A stretch of 64,000 nt of DNA, taken from an uncultured Lachnospiraceae bacterium (GTDB taxonomy: Bacteria > Bacillota > Clostridia > Lachnospirales > Lachnospiraceae). This document shows, in pieces, positions 16,353 through 26,111 of the stretch. The number at the start of each line of letters is the position of its first letter. Within the stretch, counting starts at the first letter, position 1. Made by a program: the position numbers and the translations under genes. Where the stretch lies: positions 7,972 to 71,971 of the forward strand of contig CAKRHW010000006.1 of assembly GCA_934339365.1 (NCBI GenBank). Reading direction: 5' to 3'. The notes under the pieces were generated by a model. The model was not told the origin of the DNA. It worked only from the letters and a program-made list of their open reading frames with translations, and searched no databases.

Positions 16353-18500
16353 TTATGATTCATAGCGAATAATCGCAAATAACGGATCTCCTGCTTTGAT
16401 TTCTCCATTTGCAAGGAGTTGAATCTCCTGATTATCTTCTAATTCGGTACATAAAACCGGTGAGCAAAGTGATGGAGCATGTTTTTTAATATAATCTAAA
16501 TCTAACGATAAGAGTTTGTCACCCTTTTTCACCTTCTGTCCATTTTCAACATAGCTTGTAAATCCCTCTCCGTTCAATGCAACGGTGTCAATTCCAATAT
16601 GAAGTAACATTGAAATTCCACTGTCTGTTGCAAATCCAATGGCATGTTTTGTATCAAAGACGAATACAACTTCTCCATCTTCCGGAGCAACAATGGTAGC
16701 TTCTGTTGGTGTTACTACTGCACCATCACCCATCATTTTTCCGGCAAATCCTTCATCTGGTGCCGTCGATAAGTCTGCTGCAATTCCTGTGATTGGACTT
16801 GAGATGACAATTGTTTCTGCTATCTTTCTATCCTCTTTTTTTGTTTCCTTTGGTTCTTCCATTTTCTTCTCCTGTACTTCTGATTCTACAGGATTTGCTG
16901 CCTCTTCTTCCGGTGCGTTTTCTAAATAATCTTCCAGATTTGACTTAATCACAGTTACTCGTGGTCCATAAATAACCTGAACACCATTTCCTTTGTGAAT
17001 TACACCGGATGCTCCTGTTGCCTTTAATAATCCATCATCCACAAGGTCTGCCTGATATACTGTACAACGAAGTCTGGTTGCACAACAGTCTACATCGGAA
17101 ATATTTTTCTTTCCTCCAAGTCCTCTTACGATATTTGCAGAAAGTTCATCTTCTATCTGCTGCTTTGTTTCTCCACTCTTCTTCGCATTGACATCAGCTC
17201 TTGTATAAAGCTTTACTTCATCCGAATCTTCTCTACCCGGTGTCTTTAAATTCAATTTCTTGATTAAGAAGCTGAATAAGAAGTAATAAACAATAAAGTA
17301 ACCGATTCCGACAATTACAATCCAGATCCAGCTTGTCTTTTTATTGCCCTGTAAAATACCAAACAGGAACATATCAATCAATCCACCTGAAAATGTCATA
17401 CCAACACCGACATTAAATACATGCATCAGCATATAGGCAAGTCCTGCAAACACACAATGAATTCCATAAAGTAAAGGTGCTACAAAGATAAATGTGAATT
17501 CCAAAGGTTCTGTAATACCTGTCAACATAGAAGTAAGTGCTGCTGAAATAAGTAATCCCTGTACTGCCTTTCTCTTCTCAGGCTTTGCTGTACGATACAT
17601 GGCAAGTGCTGCTCCCGGAAGTCCGAAAATCATTAATGGGAACTTACCTGACATAAATCTGGTTGCGGATACTGCAAAATGTTCTACGGAAGGATCTGAT
17701 AACTGTGCAAAGAAAATATTCTGGGCACCTTCTACTACATGTCCTGCTACTTCTAATGATCCACCTACACCTGTCTGCCAGAATGGAAGGTAGAACACAT
17801 GATGAAGTCCAAATGGAATTAATAATCGTTCCATAAATCCATATACCCAGGTACCTGCATAACCGGATTTTAATACGACATCACCGATTGCATAAATTCC
17901 TGACTGAATTGGTGGCCAGATAAAGTACATTAAAATACCAACCAGTACAAATACAAGTCCGGAAATAATCGGTACAAATCTTGTTCCACCAAAGAAGGAT
18001 AATACCTGTGGAAGTTCAATCTTATAAAACTTATTATGAAGTGCTGCCACTCCAAGTCCAACAATGATACCTCCAAATACACCCATCTGTAAGGAAGTGA
18101 TTCCACAAACATCTGTGGTAGCTCCGGCAAGCATTTCCTTTGCTCCACCATTCACTGTGATCAATGCACTGATTGATGCATGCATAATGAAAAATGAAAC
18201 AACCGCTGCTAATGCTGCAACTTCTTTTTCTTTCTTCGCCATACCTATGGCTACACCCATGGCAAATATAATCGGCAGGTTCGTAAATATAATATTGCCT
18301 GCTGCATTCATAACCTGTAAAATCTTATTTAATACGGTTCCAGGTCCCATGATGCCTAATAATCCATATGTTTTTAACATCGTCTCATTTGTAAAAGATC
18401 CACCAAGTCCTAATAATAAACCAGCAATTGGAAGGATCGCAATTGGAAGCATAAAGGATCTTCCAACTCTTTGCAAAACGCCAAAAATCTTATCTTTCAT
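16353..18500 (-). CDS. ptsG: PTS glucose-family EIICBA component
   Basis: The 715-residue membrane protein imports and phosphorylates a hexose, most likely glucose. EIIC occupies residues 1 to about 400 (VGRSFMLPIAILPIAGLLLG, then FGLPGAALAMYRTAKPEKRK and GITEPLEFTFIFVAPLLYG). EIIB follows with the phosphocysteine motif DVDCCATRLR. EIIA at the C-terminus has the active histidine in MLLHIGIDTV and the helix-strand pattern of Crr. A linker of Glu/Lys separates B and A. The ATG at 18500 follows GAGAGGAATATT; the longest frame at 18539 would bury that site. N-acetylglucosamine or maltose specificity cannot be ruled out. Confidence 0.93.
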   Translation of the reverse strand: MKDKIFGVLQRVGRSFMLPIAILPIAGLLLGLGGSFTNETMLKTYGLLGIMGPGTVLNKILQVMNAAGNIIFTNLPIIFAMGVAIGMAKKEKEVAALAAVVSFFIMHASISALITVNGGAKEMLAGATTDVCGITSLQMGVFGGIIVGLGVAALHNKFYKIELPQVLSFFGGTRFVPIISGLVFVLVGILMYFIWPPIQSGIYAIGDVVLKSGYAGTWVYGFMERLLIPFGLHHVFYLPFWQTGVGGSLEVAGHVVEGAQNIFFAQLSDPSVEHFAVSATRFMSGKFPLMIFGLPGAALAMYRTAKPEKRKAVQGLLISAALTSMLTGITEPLEFTFIFVAPLLYGIHCVFAGLAYMLMHVFNVGVGMTFSGGLIDMFLFGILQGNKKTSWIWIVIVGIGYFIVYYFLFSFLIKKLNLKTPGREDSDEVKLYTRADVNAKKSGETKQQIEDELSANIVRGLGGKKNISDVDCCATRLRCTVYQADLVDDGLLKATGASGVIHKGNGVQVIYGPRVTVIKSNLEDYLENAPEEEAANPVESEVQEKKMEEPKETKKEDRKIAETIVISSPITGIAADLSTAPDEGFAGKMMGDGAVVTPTEATIVAPEDGEVVFVFDTKHAIGFATDSGISMLLHIGIDTVALNGEGFTSYVENGQKVKKGDKLLSLDLDYIKKHAPSLCSPVLCTELEDNQEIQLLANGEIKAGDPLFAIIRYES

Positions 18501-18696
18501 AATATTCCTCTCTTCCTTGAAAAGCAAAGTTTCAAACATTCAATTGTTTTAGTGTATCCATTTTTGAATCTTTATAATCATACGAATTCCCATGCATCCT
18601 GGCTGATTTCATCTGCTTTGCTGTCTCTGGTCTCTTCGTATAGGAAAGTGGAACTTGCTTACGGCCGATTGCAAACATCCTTTTTTTGTAGATATT

Positions 18697-18753
18697 AAAA
18701 AAAGGCACTAACCTACATAAATATCCAAAAATATCTATGAACGGTTAATGCCT
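18697..18753 (-). terminator. Regulated terminator in the ptsG leader
   Basis: In the transcript, AGGCATTAACC (18743-18753) can pair with GGTTAGTGCCT, followed by TTTTTTT (18697-18703). Its 5' arm is shared with the RAT element, so the two structures exclude each other. Confidence 0.85.
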
Positions 18754-18772
18754 GCATTATCAGTTACACACC
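18743..18772 (-). promoter_or_regulatory. RAT (ribonucleic antiterminator) site for a BglG/LicT-type protein
   Basis: The transcript reads GGTGTGTAACTG, ATAAT, then GCAGGCATTAACC. This matches the LicT/SacY RAT pattern (GGATTGTTACTG, loop, GCAGGCAAAACC). Eleven bases overlap the terminator's 5' arm. Binding of a CAT domain should block termination and permit ptsG expression. Confidence 0.82.
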
Positions 18773-18788
18773 AACTATTTATAGTTGT

Positions 18789-18817
18789 ATAGTAGCATAA
18801 GATTGCAAAATTGTCAA
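18789..18817 (-). promoter_or_regulatory. ptsG promoter
   Basis: TTGACA (18812-18817), a 17-base spacer and TACTAT (18789-18794) form a near-consensus promoter ten or so bases before the RAT/terminator leader. Confidence 0.85.
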
Positions 18818-18848
18818 TAGGTTTTTTGTGGTTTACAAGTTAATTTGT

Positions 18849-19127
18849 TTAAAAAAATTTTATTTCTTTTGCTAAGCTAAAAGGAATTATTTCTCCAGGT
18901 TTTGTCTCACCGTATGCTCTTTCAGCATGCATGTAATCCACAATATCTTTTGCCTTATAATCTTTAAACTTTGCTATCACTTTATCCAATATAGCTTTTT
19001 CTCCATCTGATAATACGGAATAATCCATATTAGCAGTTGGATATACATGAAGCATAGTATCGTAATTGTAACTCATTTCCTCTTGAACATTTAAGTTTTC
19101 TAAATTCATTAAACTATAATGCCCCAA
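18849..19127 (-). pseudogene. Panacea/DUF4065 domain remnant (C-terminal half)
   Basis: The frame resembles only the C-terminal part of Panacea (DUF4065) antitoxin-like proteins: LSDGEKAILDKVIAKF, then YKAKDIVDYMHAERAYGETK and PGEIIPFSLAKE. The N-terminal LQKLLYYxQ segment of the family is absent; upstream the frame closes at a TGA near 19160. There is no good ribosome binding site before the ATG at 19109 or the TTG at 19127. It lies downstream of the helicase on the same strand, so it may be the leftover of an associated toxin-antitoxin or defence gene. The family assignment is by recalled pattern. Confidence 0.5.
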
Positions 19128-19186
19128 ATAATATATAATACCTTCTTTACATGATGGAGGTGCTCATTATCAGAAAGATAGATTTA

Positions 19187-22180
19187 TCAAAATTGTAAAT
19201 ATCTAAGCAAGTCCTCTCTTACCGGGTGATGCATACGAAAAACAGCTTTTGTAATTGGTTGGATTTTTCCTTTATTATCCTCTTTCGTGGCATTTTTAGC
19301 TTCCACTATATCAAATTGTCCCATATAATAAAAATTAGACTCTGCATCACTTTTCTTTACCAGCAAATGTTTCTTAGGTGCTGTCATTACATCGTTCATA
19401 TATGTACTGTCCTTTTTCATTCCGATTTTAGAATCCCACTTAAAAATTATGTTATCTTCAAAAACATCTGCATAATCTGGTTTTCCATCAACATAATTCT
19501 TTTCATCTTTGCTTTCTTCCTTATGATAGGTAACAAAAAGAAAAACGTCATCTCCGATTCGTTTCATTCCATACATGATAGACGATAAATCCTTACCGCA
19601 ATTCATAAGAAGACTCACATCTCTTCTAGAATATTTTTCATATAACACAAAAGGAGTTTCTTTTTCTTTTCCTTTTTCATATTTATCTGAATATCGGGCG
19701 ATTCCAACGGAAATAATATCTTCTATTTGTTTGTAAAATTCCTTATGCTCCAATCTGTTTTCGTAGCTTTTCAGTCTTTTTATAGCTCCCTTTTCGTCAT
19801 GTCTAAGAATATCGATGTTGCAAAACTTTTGATATTCTTGCTGATTGATTACAAAATTCCCCTGCAGGACCCGTACTGCCTCTTCCATTTGTGTTTCATC
19901 AATGGAATATCCATATTTTTCTTTATACTTCCTTTCGAACTCCTTCATTTCTATGGTATCATTTGTCATCAAATATTTTAATATTTCTAATTCATCTGGC
20001 CGTACTCCACTTAAAACTGTTTTGGACAAATACTCTAGAGTCAGTTTTTCCTGTTCACTAAAGGAATTTTCATAGGAGGACTTTTCCATTTTTTCTAAGA
20101 AATTATTGTATGTCTTATATTCCTTTATAATCACAAGAGGATCTATCTCACCATTCTCATAAAAATCAATCAAAAATGGCACCCTTCCCAAACGATTTTT
20201 CAAAGAGATATAGCTATTCCTGATAATTGTTTTGATTCCCTTCATTTTATCAATAGATTGAAAAATCTGATTTTTAGAAACCTCATCAAAATGAATGGTG
20301 GATTCGCCAGGAATTGTACTATTTCCACTGATAACATACTTTCTGATGGTATCCGCATTATAACTTCGATCTCCAGACAGAGCCACCGGAATCATAAAAT
20401 TATTATTGTAATTGCCAATAAAATCAAGAATCACAACATATTGTTTTCCTTCCGCTTTTCTTAATCCCCTTCCTAACTGCTGAATAAATACAATTGGCGA
20501 CTGGGTTGGACGTAGCATGATTACCTGATTCACTTCAACAATATCAACACCTTCATTCAGTATTTCCACAGAAAAAATATAATCCAAAGGCTCTAAATTA
20601 CTTTCGGAATCTTCCTCCATTGCAAGCCGCTCAAAAGCTTCCTCCCGTTCTTCCTCCGACGCATTTCCATTTAAGGCAATGGTCCGATATCCATACTGGT
20701 TAAATTTCTTTGAAAGTTCTTCTGACTCATCAATTCTACTACAAAAAACCAATCCTTTTACCCGGTTTCCGCTATATCCATAATATTCTGCCTGCTGAAT
20801 GATATGCTTCACACGTTCCTCACCCGTCAGCCGGTTAAAGTCCTTTTGCTCTAACTTTGTGGACTTTAATTTCTTGTCATCAAGACTATAAATGTCACAA
20901 ATTCCAAAATATTCAAAAGGGCACAGCAAATCATCCTGCATAGCTTGTTGCAACCGGATCTCATGAGCAATTTGAAAATTAAAAAGTTCATAAACATTCT
21001 TTCCTGCTTCATTATCATCCATTTTATCCGGTGTTGCCGTCATGCCTAAGAAAAGCTTTGGCTTAAAATAATTCATTACCTTCTGGTAAGTTTCTGCGGT
21101 ACTATGATGAGCTTCATCTAAAATAATACAATCGAATTCATCTGGCTGATATTGGAATAAATGGGTATCTCGGTTTAATGTCTGCACTGTTGCAAAAATA
21201 TAATCTTTCTCGTATTCATGATAGCCTCCTCCTACCAATCCAAAGGAAATCTGACTGCCAAATACTTTCTCATAGGATTTTTTCGTTTGTCTGGCAAGCT
21301 GCCCTCTGTGAACAAGAAATAACACTCTTTTAAAACCAAGTTCTCGCATGGCAAATGCAGAAGCGTAAGTCTTTCCGGTACCTGTAGCCGAAATTAACAA
21401 TGCCCTATCTTCTCCCTTTTCAAGGATTTTCTTCAAGTTAGAAATAAACTGCACCTGCATTGTATTCGGCTCTAATCGATACTGTGCAATAGATGTAATC
21501 TTCTCTTTTCGTGCAATATCACGCTGTTTCCGAATAATCTCATACCGAATCTGATATTCTGCAATAAATTTTTCGTAAGACTCTGTATTTTCTGCCTCCC
21601 ATAATTCATCAAACTCATCTAACAGCTGGCTGGCATACTCCCCTTGCTCTGTAGAAATAATTTTTGTATTCCATTCTTTATTTTGTGTAAGAGCACTTAA
21701 CGTCATATTCGAACTTCCCGTAATAATCCGATATACTTCCTCTCTCTTAAAAATATATCCTTTTGTGTGAAATCCTGTATTTTCCTTACAACAATACATA
21801 CGAAGTTCAATGTTTTTCAGTTCACCGAGACGCTTCAATGCCTTAGGATCACTAAACATCTGATAATCTGTAGTAAGTATCTTTCCTTTAATTCCCTTAT
21901 GCTCTAATTCTTTTAATATCTGCAAAAATGGAGTAATTCCTCCCATTGTAATAAATGCCACACTAATGGCAAAGGAATCACAAGAAAGAAGTTCTTCTTC
22001 TAGAGAAGCTAACACTTTCTTTCCTTCTTCATAATTATTCGATACAAACTGTGGCCGATACGCAAGATTTGATGAAAATTCTCCATCGATACAAGCTGTT
22101 CGAAACCCCTGCTCTATTTCTTCTATTTTCCCATTTTGCTCTTGTTTTTCTAAATTTCCTCTTCTTTTATATTCATCCAT
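19187..22180 (-). CDS. PLD-nuclease/DEAD helicase with DUF3427 C-terminus
   Basis: The 997-residue protein has three parts. Residues 45-200 form a phospholipase D-type nuclease domain with the HxK motif His138-Lys140 and GSSN at 155-158. Residues 240-600 form a superfamily 2 helicase with Walker A ATGTGKT (265-271), DEAH (355-358), TATP (381-384) and the arginine-finger motif QQLGRGLRK. The rest matches the DUF3427 type of C-terminal domain. Proteins of this architecture are found in defence islands near restriction and toxin-antitoxin genes; a role in attacking foreign DNA is inferred. The ATG at 22180 follows AGAGGG. The neighbouring Panacea remnant fits an accessory locus. Confidence 0.85.
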   Translation of the reverse strand: MDEYKRRGNLEKQEQNGKIEEIEQGFRTACIDGEFSSNLAYRPQFVSNNYEEGKKVLASLEEELLSCDSFAISVAFITMGGITPFLQILKELEHKGIKGKILTTDYQMFSDPKALKRLGELKNIELRMYCCKENTGFHTKGYIFKREEVYRIITGSSNMTLSALTQNKEWNTKIISTEQGEYASQLLDEFDELWEAENTESYEKFIAEYQIRYEIIRKQRDIARKEKITSIAQYRLEPNTMQVQFISNLKKILEKGEDRALLISATGTGKTYASAFAMRELGFKRVLFLVHRGQLARQTKKSYEKVFGSQISFGLVGGGYHEYEKDYIFATVQTLNRDTHLFQYQPDEFDCIILDEAHHSTAETYQKVMNYFKPKLFLGMTATPDKMDDNEAGKNVYELFNFQIAHEIRLQQAMQDDLLCPFEYFGICDIYSLDDKKLKSTKLEQKDFNRLTGEERVKHIIQQAEYYGYSGNRVKGLVFCSRIDESEELSKKFNQYGYRTIALNGNASEEEREEAFERLAMEEDSESNLEPLDYIFSVEILNEGVDIVEVNQVIMLRPTQSPIVFIQQLGRGLRKAEGKQYVVILDFIGNYNNNFMIPVALSGDRSYNADTIRKYVISGNSTIPGESTIHFDEVSKNQIFQSIDKMKGIKTIIRNSYISLKNRLGRVPFLIDFYENGEIDPLVIIKEYKTYNNFLEKMEKSSYENSFSEQEKLTLEYLSKTVLSGVRPDELEILKYLMTNDTIEMKEFERKYKEKYGYSIDETQMEEAVRVLQGNFVINQQEYQKFCNIDILRHDEKGAIKRLKSYENRLEHKEFYKQIEDIISVGIARYSDKYEKGKEKETPFVLYEKYSRRDVSLLMNCGKDLSSIMYGMKRIGDDVFLFVTYHKEESKDEKNYVDGKPDYADVFEDNIIFKWDSKIGMKKDSTYMNDVMTAPKKHLLVKKSDAESNFYYMGQFDIVEAKNATKEDNKGKIQPITKAVFRMHHPVREDLLRYLQF

Positions 22181-22334
22181 ATCATTTTACCCTCTGCCTT
22201 ATTTTCTATTTCTTTTTCCACTCTATTTTTAACATATTTTTCTAGAAAAAGATACTTTTTTTATTGATTATATGTTAAAATAAAAGTAGTTTTCATTTTT
22301 ATTTATTCATTTTCATAAGGAAGGAGGCAATTTT

Positions 22335-23600
22335 ATGAAGAAGCATACATTTACAACGATACTTATCTCTTCGCTTGCCTTCAGTATGTTCGTCAGCGGA
22401 TGTAACATGAGCAGCCATCAGTCTGATAAGAAGAATTCTGTGTCGAAGGAGAAGGTCACGCTTTCTCTTTGGGGAGCACAGGAGGATGCGGAGCTTTTGC
22501 GGACTATGATAAGCAGCTTTAAGAAGAATTACGAGAGCAAAGCGGATATTGAAGTTACCATCAGTCCTGAGAGTGAACTTACCTGCAAGAATACTGTATT
22601 GGCAAATCCTAAGGCTGCGGGAGATGTATTTACCTTTGCGGAGGACCAGTTTGATGAATTGGTACAGGCCGGGGCTTTGCTTCCGATTACTGAGGATACG
22701 GATCAGATCATAGAATCCTGTGGCGGCAGGGATTCTGCAGCAATCGAAGCTGTTACTTCTGACGATGGCAAGCTCTATGCTTATCCTGCTACCTCTAGCA
22801 ATGGTTATTTCATGTTTTATAATTCTAAATATTTTCATAAGCAGGATGTGACCAGCCTTGATCAAATGCTAAAGATTGCTGCTAAGAATCAAAAGAAAGT
22901 GACCATGGACTTTACCAGTGGCTGGTATATTTATTCCTTTTTTAAAGGTGCAGGGCTTGATGTCTATAAGGATCATGCATCGAATGTCAATGTCTGCAAC
23001 TGGAATGCTACTGACACGAAATATACCGGTGTGGATGTACTGAATTCTATGCTTGCCATTGCAAAGAATCCTGGTTTTTCGGGTGCCACTGACGAAGAAT
23101 TTGTAGAAGGAATCAAAGATGGGTCTATCATTGCCGGGATAAGTGGAACCTGGAATGCGAAAGTGGTTCAGGATAAGTTTGGGGATGACTTTGCGGCATG
23201 CAAGCTTCCGACCTTTACCCTGAAAGGAGATCAGGTGCAGATGCATAGTGTCGTTGGTTTCAAAGAAGTGGGAGTGAATGCCTATAGCAAACAACCTGTC
23301 TGGGCACAGCGGTTAGCGGCATGGATTACGAATGAAGAAAACCAGAAGCTTCGTTTTAAAGAGCGTGGAGAAGCACCGGCGAATAAGGCTGCCGCTGCAA
23401 CGAAAGAAGTTCAGGACTCTCCTGCCATCGCTGCATTAAGTAAGCAGTCTAAGTTTGGACATATTCAAAAAGTAACCGAATCCTACTGGACTCCGGTAAG
23501 CCGAATGGGAATCATCATACTTGCGGGGAATTCTAAGAATAAGGATTTACAACAACTGCTGGATAAAACAGTAGAACAAATTCAAAAACCGGCAAAATAA
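22335..23600 (+). CDS. Solute-binding lipoprotein (family 1, sugar type), orphan
   Basis: The 421-residue protein has a signal peptide with lipobox FVSGC (Cys23) and the fold pattern of extracellular sugar-binding proteins: VTLSLWGAQEDAELLRTMI, then GDVFTFAEDQFDELVQAGAL and GISGTWNAKVVQDKFGDDFA. It should sit lipid-anchored on the outer face of the membrane and bind an oligosaccharide. No ABC permease or ATPase gene is nearby. Instead an HD-GYP receptor follows after 46 bases, so sensing instead of transport is a reasonable inference. Its codons are richer in G/C endings (GAG, AAG, GCG) than its neighbours, which may indicate acquisition. Confidence 0.85.
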   Translation: MKKHTFTTILISSLAFSMFVSGCNMSSHQSDKKNSVSKEKVTLSLWGAQEDAELLRTMISSFKKNYESKADIEVTISPESELTCKNTVLANPKAAGDVFTFAEDQFDELVQAGALLPITEDTDQIIESCGGRDSAAIEAVTSDDGKLYAYPATSSNGYFMFYNSKYFHKQDVTSLDQMLKIAAKNQKKVTMDFTSGWYIYSFFKGAGLDVYKDHASNVNVCNWNATDTKYTGVDVLNSMLAIAKNPGFSGATDEEFVEGIKDGSIIAGISGTWNAKVVQDKFGDDFAACKLPTFTLKGDQVQMHSVVGFKEVGVNAYSKQPVWAQRLAAWITNEENQKLRFKERGEAPANKAAAATKEVQDSPAIAALSKQSKFGHIQKVTESYWTPVSRMGIIILAGNSKNKDLQQLLDKTVEQIQKPAK

Positions 23601-23646
23601 TTCATACAAATATCGATTTTTATGAACGAGAGGAGGTGATTACAAT

Positions 23647-24996
23647 ATGAAGCGGGCATCATCAAAGGTAATGATTATTGTTTTAATTACCGGGCTGATT
23701 GCTATCTGTGGGAATATCTTTTTAAAGTACAATCTCAATTCAGCAATCCATGATTATAATGAAATTGAAAATGAATATCGTGATAAGCGTGAATGCATGA
23801 CTGAAATCAGCGGATTATTGTATCACCACCAGAATTTGCTTGGAAACTGTCTGCTCGCAGATACCGACAGCGTCAGAGAGCAATATATCAGTAAGGCTGA
23901 TGAAGAAGAAAATTCTCTGTCCGAAATGATCAGTGACTTCAAGAAGAATATGACAGGTGGTGAGAACGAAAGTGTCTATCATGAACTTTATTCCAAATTT
24001 ACCCAGTACAAGGATCAGGTAGATAACCTTTTCTTCTATATCAGCAATAACGATTTAGATACTGCCATTTACTATAATAATAGCGAATTATCCTCTTCTA
24101 TCGCTAAAATCAATGATATTTTAAGCAGACTCGATAAAAGAACGCAGGACGATATCGCTACTACCAAACAGAAGCTTCAGCATTCTATTTATCTTTCTAA
24201 TATATCCACTATCGTAATCATTGGTATTGTAACTGTTTTAACTATTTTCAGTGCAATTATCTGTTTCCGTATTACCGGAAGTCTTGACCGTTACAAACGT
24301 CAGCTGGAATATAAGCTGAGCCTGAAGAACAGACAGTTACTGCTTCGCAATGAAAAGACGATGGCACTACAGGACAGTATTATTATCGGAATTGCGAATC
24401 TGATTGAAGATCGTGACGGCGATACCGGACAGCATGTCAAAAGAACCAGTGCCTATGTGGAAATGCTTGCGAAAGAATTACAACGTCAGGGCTACTATTC
24501 TAATGTATTAACGGACAAATATATCAGTCGTCTTACCAAAGCTGCACCTCTTCATGATATTGGTAAAATCATGATTTCCGATAACATTCTGTTAAAACCA
24601 GGCAGGCTGACACCTGAAGAATTTGAAATCATAAAGACGCATGCCGCACTTGGCGGAAAGATTATCGGAGAAACCTTTACGCAGCTAGAAGACCAGAAAT
24701 ACGTCAAGATTGCAGAAGATGTTGCGACTCATCATCATGAAAAATGGGATGGCTCCGGTTATCCAGACCATCTAAAAGGCGAAGAGATTCCATTATGTGC
24801 AAGAATCATGGCCATCGCAGATGTCTTCGACGCACTTGTTTCTAAGCGTTGTTATAAAGATCCTATGTCTAAAGAACAGGCATTTCAGATTATCAGTGAC
24901 TCTTCCGGATCACATTTTGATCCGACTTTAGTCAAAGTTTTCCTCGATTTAAAAGAGAATATTTTACAATTTCTTGCAAATGAAACAGATGACTAA
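23647..24996 (+). CDS. Membrane HD-GYP receptor (cyclic-di-GMP phosphodiesterase)
   Basis: The 449-residue protein has membrane segments at about 8-25 and 185-207 enclosing an extracytoplasmic, helical four-helix-bundle-like sensor. After a short coiled linker comes an HD-GYP domain (about 240-440) with HDIGK (303-307), HHHEKWDGSGYP (362-373) and ARIMAIADVFDAL. HD-GYP enzymes linearise c-di-GMP. All expected metal-binding motifs are present, so activity is likely. GAGGAGGTGATT precedes the ATG. The preceding lipoprotein gene is 46 bases away, suggesting an operon in which the binding protein presents ligand to this sensor. Confidence 0.88.
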   Translation: MKRASSKVMIIVLITGLIAICGNIFLKYNLNSAIHDYNEIENEYRDKRECMTEISGLLYHHQNLLGNCLLADTDSVREQYISKADEEENSLSEMISDFKKNMTGGENESVYHELYSKFTQYKDQVDNLFFYISNNDLDTAIYYNNSELSSSIAKINDILSRLDKRTQDDIATTKQKLQHSIYLSNISTIVIIGIVTVLTIFSAIICFRITGSLDRYKRQLEYKLSLKNRQLLLRNEKTMALQDSIIIGIANLIEDRDGDTGQHVKRTSAYVEMLAKELQRQGYYSNVLTDKYISRLTKAAPLHDIGKIMISDNILLKPGRLTPEEFEIIKTHAALGGKIIGETFTQLEDQKYVKIAEDVATHHHEKWDGSGYPDHLKGEEIPLCARIMAIADVFDALVSKRCYKDPMSKEQAFQIISDSSGSHFDPTLVKVFLDLKENILQFLANETDD

Positions 24997-25025
24997 GTTA
25001 AAATATTAACTTTTACCTTTCGTTA

Positions 25026-25054
25026 TTGACGTTTCTTCTCATTTATGATAATGT
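25026..25054 (+). promoter_or_regulatory. Promoter of the BioB-like gene
   Basis: TTGACG (25026-25031), 17 bases and TAATGT (25049-25054), about 35 bases before the ATG at 25091. Confidence 0.6.
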
Positions 25055-25090
25055 TTTTCATAGATGAATAAAAGCAAGGAAGGTATAATC

Positions 25091-26107
25091 ATGAATTCTA
25101 ATACACAGACACTTGATATTTTAGATTTTCTTAACTCTTATACAGAGGAAGATCCTTTTTTAACCCGAGACCAGGCGATTGCAGTTATGAACCTGCCTGA
25201 TGAGAAGGTGAATGAATTAATTTCGGTTGCACGCAGACTTCGTTTTAAATACAAGAGTAATCATGTCAGCATCCATCTGCTTACGAATGCCCGCAGTGGT
25301 AACTGTTCACAGAACTGCTCTTATTGTGCACAGTCCTGTCAGTCAAAAGCACACATTGATAAATACAAATGGGTTGGCGATGACAAATTATATCAGGACA
25401 ATGATTTTGTAAATAAAAATCATCTTTCCCGCCATTGTATTGGTTTAAGTGGAATGAAGTTTACAGACGAAGAGATTATGGAACTTGCCAAACGGATTCG
25501 TAAAATGAAAGAAGATGGCACACATCTTTGTTGTTCGATTGGCTTTTTAACAGAAAAGCAGGCATTAATTTTAAAAGAAGCCGGACTTGACCGTATCAAC
25601 CATAATTTAAACAGCAGTCATTCTTATTATCACAACATTTGTACCACTCACACCTATGAGCAGCGTGTGGCAAATATTCGTATGCTGCAGCGTCTTGGAT
25701 TTGAGATTTGTAGTGGTGGTATTATCGGAATGGGCGAAAGCAGGGAAGATATCGTCGATATGCTTTTGGATTTACGCGAGATTCAGCCGGAAGCTCTGCC
25801 AATTAATTTCCTTCTTCCAATTCCAGGTACGCCTTTAGAGCATACAGATACCTCTGTTTTAACGCCTGCCTATTGCATGAAGGTTCTCTGCCTTGCCAGA
25901 CTGATGGTTCCTAAGGCTGATATCCGTTGTGCCGCAGGACGTGAGGTTTATTTTAAAGGACGCGAAGCAGAATTATTAAGTGTTGTTGATTCAATTTTTG
26001 CTTCCGGTTATTTAACTGCCAATGGACAGGGAATGAAAGATACCATTCAGACAATCCTCGATGCCGGATTTACCTATGATATTGAATCTGACGATTCGGA
26101 AGAATAA
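25091..26107 (+). CDS. bioB: Biotin synthase-like radical SAM enzyme
   Basis: The 338-residue protein has the BioB radical SAM motif NARSGNCSQNCSYCAQS (CxxxCxxC binding the [4Fe-4S] cluster and SAM). Likely ligands of the second cluster are also visible: Cys in SRHCIGLSG, Cys in LCCSIGF, Cys in EICSGG and Arg in ADIRCAAGRE. BioB inserts sulfur into dethiobiotin. No other biotin gene is in the window, so it could use imported dethiobiotin, or be a related enzyme with another substrate. The ATG at 25091 follows AGGAAGG; an upstream in-frame ATG at 25064 lacks such a site. A bidirectional terminator follows. Confidence 0.82.
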   Translation: MNSNTQTLDILDFLNSYTEEDPFLTRDQAIAVMNLPDEKVNELISVARRLRFKYKSNHVSIHLLTNARSGNCSQNCSYCAQSCQSKAHIDKYKWVGDDKLYQDNDFVNKNHLSRHCIGLSGMKFTDEEIMELAKRIRKMKEDGTHLCCSIGFLTEKQALILKEAGLDRINHNLNSSHSYYHNICTTHTYEQRVANIRMLQRLGFEICSGGIIGMGESREDIVDMLLDLREIQPEALPINFLLPIPGTPLEHTDTSVLTPAYCMKVLCLARLMVPKADIRCAAGREVYFKGREAELLSVVDSIFASGYLTANGQGMKDTIQTILDAGFTYDIESDDSEE

Positions 26108-26111
26108 AAAG

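Noticed and set aside
22299..23294. Minus-strand open frames opposite the solute-binding protein gene
   Set aside because: The plus strand has signal peptide, lipobox and family pattern; the antisense frames have none.
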